The notes beneath the pieces were generated by a model. It did no database searches and was not told where the DNA came from. It saw only the letters and a program-made list of their open reading frames with translations. A stretch of 64,000 bases of DNA, from contig JARCOQ010000003.1 of NCBI GenBank assembly GCA_029207755.1, positions 99,935,982-99,999,981 on the forward strand, given 5' to 3'. This DNA comes from Chamaea fasciata. Its lineage: Eukaryota > Chordata > Aves > Passeriformes > Sylviidae. Below are positions 24,501 to 37,300 of the stretch, piece by piece. Every line of letters starts with the position of its first letter. The first letter of the stretch is position 1. Both the position numbers and the translations under genes were made by a program.

Positions 24501-27500
24501 TTTGCATGAAACTTTTATGAATTTTAACTGTGTAAGACATAATTTATAATGGCTCAGTATTTAATATTTATGTGCGTGACTGCAGCTAATTAATCCCAAG
24601 CTGCTTTATCTTTGTTGAACTAACATCAGCCTTTCTTTGAAAAAATATATTACAGTTGTATGTCTCTTCTTAAGTAGCACAGCTGAGTATAAGGAGATCA
24701 GTAATGTTTGCCAAGCTCTAGGATTTATTGAACTTTTAAGAAAGTTAATTTGTCTTGACTTTGTCTGCCTGGAGAAAAACCATGTTCTTCATGCAGCTCA
24801 GCAGTGGTCACAAAGTGCAATATACAGCACAATGGACATTTGTTTTGATTCTAATCATACACTGGTAAAAGATAAGTTAATTCGACCTTTGATCTGTTCA
24901 CTTTTCTAAATATTAAAAATGTAGATAATACAAGAGAGGCAATTTTCGGCTTTATTTGTCCATTATGTTGCAGCTTCATGAAGGGAAAGCCTGCATGTTT
25001 AGTCCCTGTGGTCACTCTTTTGTCTATGAAGTGAAAATAAACAAAATATCATGGGACAGGCAAAATACTCAATTGGTAGATCAGTTCTTCTGTTATATTT
25101 CTGACATTAGCCACATCTGAGAGAATAACAATTACTGAAAGACTGCTGCCTTCTGCAACTGTGGTCAAATGCATTCACATTAAATATTAATTTCAGTATT
25201 TCCTTACACACTTATTTAAGAATGTGCAGAAATGTACACATGCTCAAGATACAAAATCTTCCCTGTTTGTGAAGGAAATACCATTTTCCTTCTGGGCAAA
25301 GTGGATGTCATATTTATAAATAAAGATGGAGAAACAAGATGCCCATCCATCTGGGGAAAAGCCAATAAACATTTAAAAGAAATTCCTGTTTTTAGATTCT
25401 GCATGTGTTTTATGTAGGGACTGTGCTTGAGAGAAAATACAGTCCTGCATGCAGGGAGAATGTGAATGAGTGCAAAAGAAGCACCTAAGAGGTTTCCAGC
25501 CCCAAAGCCCTCTGGACCAACTCCATCACATACTCATAAGGTCAGGGAGGTCAGAGCATGGAAAAGGTTTGCTGGTGATCCAGAGCTGCTCAGAATGGTA
25601 CAAAGAGAGATAAGTGGCACTAGAAAGGACCTTAGGAAAATGATGCTAAGGCCATAAGACACCAGGTTAAGTGTGATAAGAGATGAATGTAAAAAGATGC
25701 ACAACATGGCAAACGGTTTATAGATAAAATTCTGCTGCTGAGAAAACCAGAACCCCTCAGGACTGAGGCCTTGGGAAGCAGCACCTGTTTCCTTATCAGC
25801 TCAGTGTTTGGTAGAAGCCAAAAAAGCAAGTAAAATGAAATGATATATCAGGTAAAAAATGTTCCAAGGGCAAACCAGAGAATTCCATAAGAGAGATCCC
25901 TGTTACTGAACAGAAAAATTGGGGCAGGCAGAGGAAATCTATTGGTCTGAAATTGGTGGATGTAGGGCGAGGCAGGAGGGAGAAATTTCACACAGATTTC
26001 TCCTGCTGTTACAATTCCTTAGGTATCTACTTATGGACACTTTCAGGCTAGGTGGATATTTGCTCTGAACCAGTAAGACCTTGTTCATGCTTTTATGAGA
26101 CACAGGAGGGCTGCATTAAATTCCAGCTCATTCACAGAGACCAAGCTCTTTGCCTGGTCACTTAATCTTAACCTTGAATAAATTTTCTCAGACATCTGAG
26201 TGAACATAAAGTTTGTGACCTTTCATAAGGAGACTCATGAACCTATGAAAATTATTCCCACTGGTTTTCAGTGAACTTTGCAGAAGGCAGGAACATTGTG
26301 AGCTTTCGAAACCAGGAGTCCCTGTCCTTTTATCCAGCCTGAGAGGCAGCCAACACACCTGTGGATGCTGGAAAGCAATTACAACAGTAATTATTTGCTT
26401 TTTACTACCAAAATTAGTCTTACTGTGGAAATTCAATCTAGTTAAAAGTTGGCTTCTGTTCGTGCCAATACTGAATTGCTCTGTCTTTCCTTGAGCCCTA
26501 CCCAACCAGCAGCATGGTTTGGAAAGGTTACTCAGCAGGGTACAGAGCAGTTTTATTCAGATGCACATAATGAGAGGGTGTGAGGGAAACGGTTGAGTCA
26601 GACACAGCTTGCCATTTGTCGCTGCCTATGTGGGACTGAGCAAGTGACCTTATGATGAAAGCTCAGTATTAGAGGGTTATTTATGAAAGCTGTTTGGTGC
26701 TACAATAACAAAATGAACATTTAAATGTTGTGGTATAAAGAACTACTAGTCTCTCTTTGCTCAACTGTGTACTTACATGTAAACAGCCCCATTTCAGCTG
26801 TCAGCCCCTGCCAAAGTCATACTGTAGGTGTACCCATGCGGATAGACTTCAGAGCCATGTCACAGCTTCTTCTCAGACCTGTTTCTGGCCTAGTCTCCTT
26901 CTGCTTCTGGCTGGAGCAGTTGGATAGATCCTGGTCCTGGTCCATTGCTTGTCAAGTCAAGGGCTATCAGACTCCCATTATCTGCTCCTGTGGGACTGGG
27001 ACTATGGATGAGGGCAAGGTTTGCACTGACTCATGTTCAACTCCTGTCTTGGCTGATGCCCTGCAGTAGATGGCCCTTGTTGTCCCCAGGGTGAGACCAT
27101 CCTCCCAGTACAGTCAGTGGTAATGGGTAATGCAGGCATTTTCACAACAGGTCTATCTTAGTGTTGTTTGGGGGGATGTTGCAATTGAATGAGTCTTTGA
27201 TAGGATAATTATTATTGCCATGGCCCTCTGTGATAGTTCCTATTCTAGAATGTTCCTAAATGGAAAAAGAACTTTATCCAGTTATTCCCTCTTACATTCA
27301 AAGTTGTGGTTGCTATATAACATATAAACAAGAGAGATGTTCTTCTATCTCAAAGACTGGAGAGTGTGATGAATTTCTTGTTCTTTTCCAGTAGCTTACA
27401 ATAGCCACCTTCAGTTCTAAAACTGCTCATTGTTCTCACAGTTTTACCTTTCAAATTTCAACAGCTTTCAACTTCAAGGCAGTAGATCTCTACATAATCT

Positions 27501-28080
27501 ACAAAAAGTTAGGTAGGGTTACTGCAACACAAAGCTTCTTATGTTTACATGTGATTGACCTGACTGTGCATAGCTGACACAGCTTCCATATATCAAGATC
27601 TGTAAATATGAAATGGGAAACACAGATTATCCCAACTTTATTTCTCCTCTGGTTACTTCGCTGTTTCCAGTCCTCTCAGGCTGCCAGTTTCCCAATGTCT
27701 TGTTGAATTGACTGTGCTCTAGAATTCATCTTTCTATGTAAGAATCAATGGGGCTACTTTAGAGTCAAAGGAATTAAAAGGTCAAAGATGTCTGAGAAAC
27801 CCTGCAGGAAATCTAGAGTTTCCAGTATCTTCTGTGTATGATTTCAAAGCAATTTTCCACTGGGAATATACTTCCCTTCCTCCTTCAATCTACATTCTTC
27901 CATTTGCCAAATATTAAGGCTGGATTTAAAGTTCTTTTCTTTAGAGCTCTTCAAGTGAAGATGACAAAACGACTCAACCAGAGAGTTTGATCCCTTTATT
28001 CTGCTGTTTCACTTGGCCTAATAAGACATTAAAAGTAGACATTACCTGTACCTTCAGGCATTGCTACCCTTTATCATTAC
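21525..28080. other. Unique, mostly AT-rich non-coding sequence
   Basis: No gene or repeat family was recognised. A 16-base word AGAATAAAATTTACCC is duplicated at 23921-23936 and 23956-23971 (35-base offset), a small local tandem duplication. The sequence at 24480-24660 is AT-rich with GCTAATTAATCC and GCTTTATCTTTGTTGAAC words, and looks enhancer-like. All open frames are under 115 codons and unsupported. Confidence 0.45.
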
Positions 28081-28112
28081 CATTGTAATGGCATCCTTTG
28101 GCCATTACAATG
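28081..28112. repeat. Perfect 12-bp inverted repeat
   Basis: CATTGTAATGGC (28081-28092) and GCCATTACAATG (28101-28112) are exact reverse complements around an 8-base loop. Flanking TTATCAT and ATGATAA words could pair as an alternative extension. Confidence 0.85.
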
Positions 28113-30284
28113 ATAATCTTGTTATCACTTAGCATTAACTGAGACATTCTGTTTGAACTTTCAAGATGCCACACCTGACAGCCAATAATGTCCAGGGCAT
28201 TTGTGAAAGATTACATGTATGTTGTAAAGGGAATCTATAAAAATCTGCAAATTCTTCTATTCCAAACAGCTAGAGTACAATATTTTGGAACACCACCACC
28301 ACTATCTACCACGAAAAAAAAAAACTCTCAGAAAGTGATGAATGAATATGAATATGAAATGAAACAAATAAAGAAATCTGGTCTGATTTTGTATCTGGTC
28401 TTGCTTCAAGCAGGGGCCTGGACCTGAGATCACTGGGGTGATCTCACCTGAATGATCCTCCTGGTGAAAGTGAACCTCTCCTAAATTCAAAAGAAAGCAT
28501 TGTGTAAGGCAGATCCTTGGTGGGTCTTTACTTTTAGAGAAAACCATTGCATCTTCTGAAAATCCAAAACTTGTGTGAAACATTTTTTCACTGTTAACTC
28601 AGTCATTCATTTACTGATTTTCACATTCTTAAAGTAATCCAGATGACAATTGTACAGAATATAAAGGAAAAGCAGAAAGAAAAGAGAAAGAAAGGAATAT
28701 TAAAATAAGCCAATTATGCTTTCAATCACTCTCCATGACACCTAAAGACTCCTTACTTGCCCAAGTGACCCAGTATTTTTGACATCTGGGGAATTCTTTA
28801 GTATGTTTTTGCTTTTAAGAAAGAGACAAAGATGCTATGAGTTAGGCAAATGCACTTGTATTGCTTGAAAGATAAACCTCATGTATTCTTAGAAAGAAAG
28901 AGCTGATGGGCTTTTTGAACTGTGGATCATGAACTGCTTTTACCTTTCTGTGATTCAGCCTTGTCTGAACCCTTTAAGTCAGTCTCTACTGGAGTCTTCC
29001 CTAGAAAGTGCTTATCTTAGGCTACCTATTTCAAGGCCTCTTGTCTCTTCCTTTGGATATAAAGGGAAGAAGTGGAGAAGGAGACAGTAGCTTAGAAAGC
29101 GGTCCAAGTGTCAAATTTTAAATTGTTGCTATGTCACATGCTATCTCTGAGAAGAGGATGTAATAATCTAGAAAATATGAGTTTGGCAAGATCCATGTAT
29201 AATGAATATTTTATACAGTGAACACTGCTTTCAGTGCATAATTTAGATAGTTTGAAAGATGTCTTGCATCTGTTGTGATATCTCCACCTCCAGAAAAACC
29301 CAGAATGCTTCATTCATAGCACCCAATGGGCTCCTGTCTGGGATCATTAAGGCTTTAAAAAAGAAGAAGAGAAAACTCCAGTGCAAAGAACAAAGGAGGA
29401 AAGAAGAAATCTGATTCAGAAACTTTCAGGCACAGCCAAATGTACAACATGACAAGATGAAAGCAACTCTCCTGTCTTGCTTCATAACACTGATTTCCAC
29501 TGGAGGAAGTCCAGAAGAGAGCTTAACAAGGCAGGTAATTCCATCTAAACAAAAGCACAGCCAGGTAACTTTAAAAACTCACCAGGGACATCAAGCCCAA
29601 AAGAGTGAAGGCTTTTTGCTGCTCCCTGCCATGGAAACACTGAAAAACAAAACCAAACCAAAACAAAAAACAAACTCCAAAAAACCACTACCAAAACCAA
29701 CAACAATAAAAACCCACCCCAAAGTATATTTAGTTATTTTTCTTCAGTGATTTTGTTTAGTAATTAGGAATGTGAACCTTTCTTCTAACACAATAGGATT
29801 TCATTTATCTAATAAAGACAGTTGAATCTCCTAAATTCTTAGGAGAATTTGCTAATTTGACAGATCACACAAGTAGCATGTTCTGTGCTTGGCAGACACA
29901 TTCTTTGACTATCTGTGATTCCTCACAAAATTCAGGCGAAGAGTGTATTTTTTCATCAATGAGCAAGGATTATCTTAGAGGCTGGTAAAATTGCAAGTCC
30001 ACCAGCACAGAGAGATTAATATTCGTGGATAATATATCTAATATGCAGCAAGAATTCAACTGACAGCGTAGTCCCATATTGTGGAAAATTAATCTTGCTG
30101 TGCAGGTTGAAGGCAGGAAATACTTTTCTTTAGAGATGTGAAAGAAACCATACAGACAGCAGAAGGATGAGCAATTGCAGCAGCTCTGGGAAAGGAATGT
30201 TACCTCTTGAATAAATGTATAGAATCCCAGATTTCAGATTTTCAGTTATATTACATTCTTAAGCAGGAGAATAAATATTATAAC
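28113..30284. other. Unique AT-rich non-coding sequence
   Basis: It includes an A/C-only low-complexity stretch at 29643-29724. A 97-codon frame at 29457-29750 runs into that stretch and becomes Lys/Thr/Pro-rich, which marks it as spurious. Nothing else was recognised. Confidence 0.5.
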
Positions 30285-30416
30285 ACAAAAAAAAAACCAC
30301 AAAAAAACCCCCCAACCCCCCCCCCGAAACCACAAACAGACAAAAAAAAGCCAAACGAACAAACAAACATACACCCCCCACCCCCCACCCCCCCCCAAAA
30401 AAAAACGAAAACCAAA
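30285..30416. repeat. A/C low-complexity tract with C-runs (G-runs on minus strand)
   Basis: The plus strand is almost purely A and C. C-runs of 6, 10, 6, 6 and 9 bases occur at 30308-30313, 30316-30325, 30374-30379, 30381-30386 and 30388-30396. The minus strand therefore has several closely spaced G-runs, the pattern expected of a G-quadruplex. The Pro/Lys-rich plus-strand frame and the Gly/Phe-rich minus-strand frame here are artefacts of the repeat. Confidence 0.9.
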
Positions 30417-30812
30417 CATAGAAGGCTACTGTTTTCCATTATACAGTGTATGGAGCATGCAGAGGTATCACCCAAGGACACTGTTCCCCAAACACTCTTC
30501 CTCTAAATACAGCTTTTAATACTCACCTGCAAAATAAGGGTTCTGCTCACAGGTTTGTCATGCCTCTAAGTAGGGAGTACTCTTTGGTTTGGACCATCAA
30601 AGAGGCTGACCATCACCCTTTTTAACACTCCAATATCGGGCCACAGGGATCTGCCTCATTTTTAGAGCTGAAGTGTACTGAAAATGTAATAACATTGTCT
30701 CAGCTCTACAAAAGAGACTGACATCATGCTTGAAGTTGCTCAGCACCAGTTCTTTTCTTCCCTGTTATATAGCCCTCTGGCAGGGAAACAAGACTTCCAA
30801 TTTTTCTGTACG
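30417..30812. other. Unique non-coding sequence
   Basis: Nothing was recognised. Confidence 0.5.
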
Positions 30813-30828
30813 CCCCCCCCCCCCCCCC
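30813..30828. repeat. C16 homopolymer
   Basis: Sixteen uninterrupted C bases lie about 400 bases from the preceding C-run tract. Length in the assembly may be unreliable. Confidence 0.9.
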
Positions 30829-33540
30829 TCCTGCTCAACCCACATGATAAACATGGCCAAGGCTGGGCACCACTTTCCTTCCTCCTCTCCCCTAACTCCA
30901 TAAAAATCCTATTCATGAAGTCTCCTAATATCTCCGTGAGGTCTCAAGTCCAGAATGATGAAAAAATACTTCAAAGATGCAATGGGGCCACTGCAGCATT
31001 TTGCATCCTTCTGCTGCTTCCCAAGGTAGCAAAGAAACAAAGAAAATGCTGCAAATTCCTGGCAATTCTGTCAGTTAATCAAAGCTGGAGGTCATTTTGC
31101 AGCAGGGTGTGAAACCTTGTGAAGAATTTGGATAAAATATGCCCAGCTCAGACAGCCATTCGTTTTGTGCTCAGATCATCAATATGTGGATTCTTGAGTA
31201 CTTTGCTTCTCCTTCCTTGCCATTCGAATCTCATCCTCACCAGTTCCCAGGAAAGGTGCAGCTTCAACATTGTTAACCACAAAATCCTGAGGTCAGATCA
31301 TGTAACTTAAGAAAAACAGAGGGAGCAAGAACAGTGTCTTCAAGCAATAGTGACACAGGAGACAAGAATTTTAAAAGCCCCAATCTCAGGTGAGGCAATC
31401 AGACAATACCAGCTCTCCTGAAGCTCCTTTTCCTGTTCTTAAACCAGGAGTGAAAAAAAATGTCATCAGCCATTTACTCTGGATGTTGCGATACTGTACT
31501 GGCCAAGCTCAGTTCTGGCAGCCCACATTTCAGAAAACTGAGAGTAGAAACACTGACTCATGAATCCTGTAGCTAAACTGGTGTTAAATGAATATGACTG
31601 CATGAGGATGCAAGCTGAGCTCTGTATTTTTACCAAGGCATAAGAATGTTTTGTACACTTGTTTGATATTTTCACATATTTAGTATGTTTCTTTGGACTG
31701 ATTCCATGGCATTTTTTTCTAAAATATAACTACTGTCTATAACAGTAGAAGAAAGGATTCATAGTTTATGTATCCCTGACTGGAGCACCATCTTTAAACT
31801 TTAATGTAAATATATCTCACTGAAGGCAGGAATAATTAAACAATGTTATTTTTACCCTTCTGAAACAGGACTTGTCTTTAAGTGTCTTATCCTTACTTTG
31901 AATTCTTCCACAAGCATGGACCTCGGACAGTAGAAACTTGGGTACTGCTTCATAGTGCTTCCATGAATTCTGGAGAAATGGAAATTTTTTTCTTTTTTTG
32001 AGACAAAATAATTAGGCTTTAACTTCCATTGTTTATGATGTTTCCTAGAATCCCTTCCGGAGAGTTTAGCCCACTTCTGTTTGACAAAACATGAGTCAAA
32101 TCTATTGCTGGAGATGTAACCGTGAAGGATGCTGGAGGCAGGGGTCATCTGAATATCACTCCATAAAAAGCTCCAGGCTGCCCCCTCAGCTGTGTGCTGG
32201 GACAAGGGGCTGCCTGTGGGTCGGTCATCCCCTGCTGGGTCTGAGTGTCACCAGAGCAGTGACCTGCAACTCCAAGGATGCAAGGGAGGGGAGAAGTCCC
32301 AGTGTGATACAAGTACACACATACCCAGCTTCATTGGGGCACTGAGATGCCCCTAAACAGCCCTACATAGCTCTCTTTTTACAAAAAAAAAACGGAGCCT
32401 AAGCTCCAAAAGCTTTGAAAAGTACAAAACACATTTTAAAATCTGACAGGAAAAAAAAAAGAAAAAGAAAAAGATAAACTCTTAAGTCAAAATAACAAAT
32501 GAATGATTGAAAAGTACTGTGGAAGCTGGAGAGCCTGTGCAGATTTTGTGAAAGGAGTTACTTTATAGTGCTTGTCTCTCACAGTTCTGACACTCAGACA
32601 GTAAAATTCCACTGTATAAATGGAAGAATAGTGACCCAAAAGTCAGCACAGTCATTGCTGCTTCCATACCACCCAGGCCAGGACATTCCCATCTAGCTTT
32701 TCATACTTTTGTCTGGCCCCAAAATCAGACTTTTCACTAGAGGTGAATGTAGGTTTCTCCTGTAGTCAATGGAGAGGGAGAGGCACCTTAGAGGGACTGA
32801 CTCCTGCTTGCTGGCAGCATTTATTTTAGATTTTTGCTACCACTCTGCAGAGTGTCTGCTGCTGGAGAGGGTGGCTGGGAGGGGAGCAGAAGGAGAGTGC
32901 CAGATGCTGAGGTTGGTCATGGCCATGGGGCTCCTGAGCTGTCACTCCACTGCAGAGAGAGACAACGCAGCACTGTAAATATTTCACTGAGCTTGTTCAC
33001 ACCCCAGAATGTTTGAAGATATTTCCAAGATGGTTAAATCTGTGTGGCTTACGGTCTTTTATTTCTTTCATGGAGCTAATTATTACTCCAGAGCCAGCAC
33101 CAGCAATTCAAACACCATCAAAAGGGATTTCCCATCCACAGTGTGACCTCTTGTATTGACATCTTTCCTTGTAGTCTTTACTATAACCAAAGAGATGATA
33201 TTTCACATGAGCTTAATAATGCTCAGGAAAAAGATAAACACTGTTTCTTGAAGCATTTTCTCTGTTCATTCCCATTCCTAATAAAAAATACACGTACAGA
33301 AATCTACAGGCTTGACTACAATTCTTGTATGTGCTTCCTCTACACAGAATGAGAGTTTTTAAAACAGAATCTAAGAGGTTAAAATGAGATTTTGAAAAAG
33401 ATTTTGGAAATATTGAACATAAATGAGGGAAGCATTCAGCTAAAATGCTGGTTCACTGAAAGGATGCACTTTCTTTAGGTTTATTCCTTTTCTTCTTCTT
33501 CCTCAGACAGGCCAGGATGAGTTGGAGCTTGTTTTTCTTA
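30829..33540. other. Unique non-coding sequence
   Basis: It contains short A-rich stretches near 32384 and a (GAAAAA)-type run at 32448-32472. No gene or repeat family was recognised. Frames of 117-128 codons occur with no support. Confidence 0.45.
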
Positions 33541-33583
33541 AAAAAATAAAATAAAATAAAATAAAATAAAATAAAATAAAAAT
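33541..33583. repeat. (TAAAA)7 microsatellite
   Basis: T bases at exact 5-base spacing from 33547 to 33577 within A give seven perfect pentamers. Confidence 0.95.
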
Positions 33584-33820
33584 CTGTAAAACTGTGTGGT
33601 TTGTGCCAGTGAGATATTGCATAGGAGAAATATTTTTAAATGAACAATTCAAAGTTAAATTTCACAACAGTGACTTACCTGTAGGCATTTGTGCTGCATG
33701 AGTAACAGTGAAAAAGACTAACAGGTTGTTATAGCAACCAGCATTAAGCAATGACTTCATGAGAGGAGTTGAGTGACATCAGAAAAGCACCTTGAAAGCA
33801 GCAGCTTTGCTGTGAAGCTC
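33584..33820. other. Unique non-coding sequence
   Basis: Nothing was recognised before the LTR. Confidence 0.5.
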
Positions 33821-34359
33821 TGCTGTGGTTTAACCCCAGCCTGAAGTGAGTACCACACAGCCACTCAGTCCTCTTGCCCTGGTGGAGAGGAGAATCAAAA
33901 AAGAAGAGTAAACCTCATGGGTTGACACAAGAATAGTTCAATAGTTGAAACAAAACAAAATATACTATTACTAGTATAAATAATAATAGTTGTAATGAAA
34001 AGAAAAGAGAAAGGAATAAAAAACCCCAAGAGAGAAGTCCTACATGCTGCAATTGCTTGCTACCCACTGAGTGATGCCCAGCCCATCCCTGAAGAGGGAT
34101 TCCCCCCAACCCCAGCCACCTTCCCCATTTGTCCACTGAACACAATGCACTATGGCATGGAACATCCCTTTGGCCAGTCTGGTCAGTAGGGTCCTGGCCA
34201 TACTTCTATGGCATCCTGTGCACCTCTACACTGGCAGAGCCTGACACAGAGAAGCCCTTAGTGTTAGCACTCAACAACTTAAACATCAGTGTGCTGTCAA
34301 CATTAGCCACAGGATTGTACCAGGGAGAAAATGAACTCTGCCCCAGCTGAAACCAGCAC
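33821..34359 (-). mobile_element. Avian ERVL-type solo LTR, minus strand
   Basis: Read on the minus strand this begins near GTGCTGGTTTCAGCTGGGG and ends GGGGTTAAACCACAGCA, the hallmark ends of the abundant avian ERVL LTR. Internal family blocks in plus-strand reading are TGGTTTAACCCCAGCC (33826), GGGTTGACACAAGAATAGTT (33919), GCAATTGCTTGCTACCCACT (34049), and CCCTTTGGCCAGTCTGG (34167). It shares ordered blocks with the plus-strand copy at 746-1046 but keeps the middle part lost there. Where the family has a TATAAA-type promoter word, this copy reads GGACAAA on its sense strand, so the TATA box appears lost. No clear 5-bp target duplication was found, so the ends are approximate within a few bases. 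No internal retroviral genes adjoin. Confidence 0.85.
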
Positions 34360-37300
34360 TGACTCGTTTTACAGGACAGACTGAATCAATTTCTTTTCTC
34401 CCAATCCCTGAAACTTGAAGGAGCTGTGATTGCAGGGGAACCTGAGCTTGTGTCTCATGCTCAGTGCAGGGATGAGCACAAGCAGCTGGATGAGCCAGAC
34501 ATAAGCCCCATGGGTTTGGAGGATGCTCTCTTGTCTTATCTCATAGCTCACTGAGCACTTCTAAGAAGGATTGTTTTCCCAAAAACTTTGCTTCCTGTCA
34601 CTCCTCCAAATTTTCCCTTCAGACCATCTCCTTGACCCAAAGTTTCTATGTCCTTCAAGCTTCTGTGCAGAGGGTTTCTGCTTTCTTGGCATGTAATTTC
34701 ACAAAGCCTTGAAAAGCCCAAGGAGGCCTACAAAAGGCAGAAAATATGACTGGGCTTGGGCTGGAGTTAGGATGGCTGTGGTGCCGGCTGAAGAAGATAT
34801 TCTGAGTGGTATCTGAGGAGGCACTAATCATTGTCGTCCGCATGGTGGTTTCTTCAGAAGCAGGTTCTATTCCCTTTCAGGTCCCTTCTCTTATTCCTGT
34901 TACCTGAGAGGCTCAAGAGTTACTGGAAGTGAGGTTTTTTTGATATTTACAGGTTTTTTCATCCAGTTTTCTCTGCTTTGTTTCACCCTACAGGCTTAAA
35001 TAGACACAGGGTGGTGGCTTCTTGTCCCTGTTGATTCTTGCTAGCAGTGGGTTGGATGAGACCACCTACCTTACATCTTTTCCTCAAAGGATAGGGAAGT
35101 AAGGATTCAAGGATTTGATAGGTGGACATAGAAGATTATCTCCAGTTTTCCTCTTCCCTGGTCTCTTCAGCTCCTTTATCTAACCCACGCTTTTCTATCA
35201 TCTGGACAGTTTCAATTTCTTTGTGGTTTCAGTACATCCTTTTGCTCACCTGACTGCTTACAGGCGAAGAGAAGGTAAACAAGAGCTTGGTGCTTCAGAT
35301 GGTAGGGAAACACAGGTGAAAGGCATGTAGACTCTAGGAGAAAAAAAAAATTGAGCTGTTTTAGACACCAACATATTACTTAAGAAAGCCAAAGAAAATT
35401 TCTACAATAACAATTTCCTTCACTGAAGAACGTGATTTATAGAAATGAGGCTACTAGTGTAACTTCAGGATGCTTTTCCAGACAGGCTCCTTCCAGGCAT
35501 TGCTACATCATTGCATTTCTGAGACGTAATCTGGTGGATCCAGGTGATCAGGAGATCACACAGATGCTGATTGGGTGCATGAGGCAAATGGGACTAAAGA
35601 GTGAGAGGTTGTGAGACATCACTCAGAGCAGAGTGAGACAGAGAAATGGCAGAGGGGGTCAGTAAGGAGGGCCAGATAACTTAGACTCATGTGTGATGCA
35701 TGAAACTTGGTGGATATGCAAATTCATTGCTGAGGACAAGCACTAATTGCACTCCAGAAGCAGTCAGCACCAGCCAGTGACTTCTTCTGGAGTGCTGCAA
35801 CAGCTTCTAGGGGCATGCTTCAGGCCTTTCTGGTTTTGTGCTTGGCTGGAAAGATTGAACTCATTGCAGGGTGTCTGCTCCTGATGCAATGAAAGGAGAC
35901 CACTAGAGGCTTTTTGGATTATCTTCTTTCAGAAACTGAGAAGAGATTCCAGTCCTCCAGGCTCTTTTCCAGAAAAATATGACCTTTAAGTCAAGCTGCT
36001 AAACATGAAGGAAGCAAGTGCTCCCAACTGATAATATTTAGAACATAACCAAAATGGCCACAAATACTCCACATACCAAAGATACTGCATGAGTCACTAA
36101 TAAGTGCTGTAAAGGACTCTTTAGCAGTGACAGGATCAGAAAGTTACCTCCCACCACGTTGTGTACACAGTCATTTCTTAATGACTCAGCCTGCTCTGAC
36201 TGAAGAGAACCATGGTATTGAATCTCAGGTTTTGGCCCAGCAGTGGCTAATAAACCTCAGCAGAGAAGACAGAAGCAAGTAATTATTTGCACATCTGGAC
36301 ATATGAGAAAAAGAGGAAGAATAGGAGTATCTTTAAAAGATAGAGGGGGAAAAACACTCATTAGCATGCCAAGGCATTTAGTTTCATTGTCTGTGTAACA
36401 GAACTCTCTCGAAAGGAAAAGAAAACAAAAAAAACCAAACCTAGTCTGTCTTCCCTTCTCCTTATATCTTTGAATGAACAAGTCAGAGAAGGACGAGAGA
36501 TGCTGTGTCTTTGGACAACCCCTTTTTCCATAGATACAACATAAATGCCAAGAGAAATGTGAACAGTAGATGTCCCACATATTTGTTGATTTGTAAAAAG
36601 GGAAAATCCCAAGTTCAGTAACAGTCATGAGAGTCTGAAAGCAACCCAGGAAAAGATAGTACTGGCCTATAGTGCTTCAAGTTTTGCCTAAGAAGCTGAG
36701 GATCAGCTGACAAAACTGATCATTGATTTCAAAGTTCACTTCAAGGCTTGCAGCTTTGTCCTTGGTAGGACATAGCAGCTGAAAAGCATAAAAGTAGCTT
36801 TCCAATGGAATTCCTTTCTAAATCTGCACTCAGATTCTTCAATTCAACTGTTAGTTTCCTGATTCTGAGGGGTTTTTCCCTCTCATCAGCCTCAAGAAAA
36901 GCTCTCCTACCAGTCAGTGTGGTCGCATCTTTGAAGCTGTGCAGTTTTTTTGCTCTTCTTTCCTTTCTCCCTGCTCTGAGGCAGGGATGATTTCTGATTC
37001 TGCATAAAGATGCATGAAATGAGAGCTCTTCATCTCACCAAGACAAGAAAGGATTTCAGCCTCATACAGAGAGTGTTGCATAGAAAAAGGAAGCAAAATG
37101 CTTCAGGAGTTATAAGACTTCAAAATTCAAGCATACATTCAAACTAAGAGGCAGCATACATATATATATGATGTCTGCATGTATATAAACACACATAGCA
37201 TCTATAGATAGATAGACACCTATATAAAGCAAATCTTTAAAACAAGAGTGGCCTCATACCAAGTATGAGTATAAAGAAATGACCATAATTCTGGAAAAGA

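Noticed and set aside
30207..30506. Pro/Lys-rich frame, with a Gly/Phe-rich frame on the other strand
   Set aside because: Both are translations of the A/C low-complexity tract.
35040..35075. CR1 3'-end-like word GGGTTGGATGAGACCACCT
   Set aside because: The match is too short and no neighbouring CR1 block continues it.
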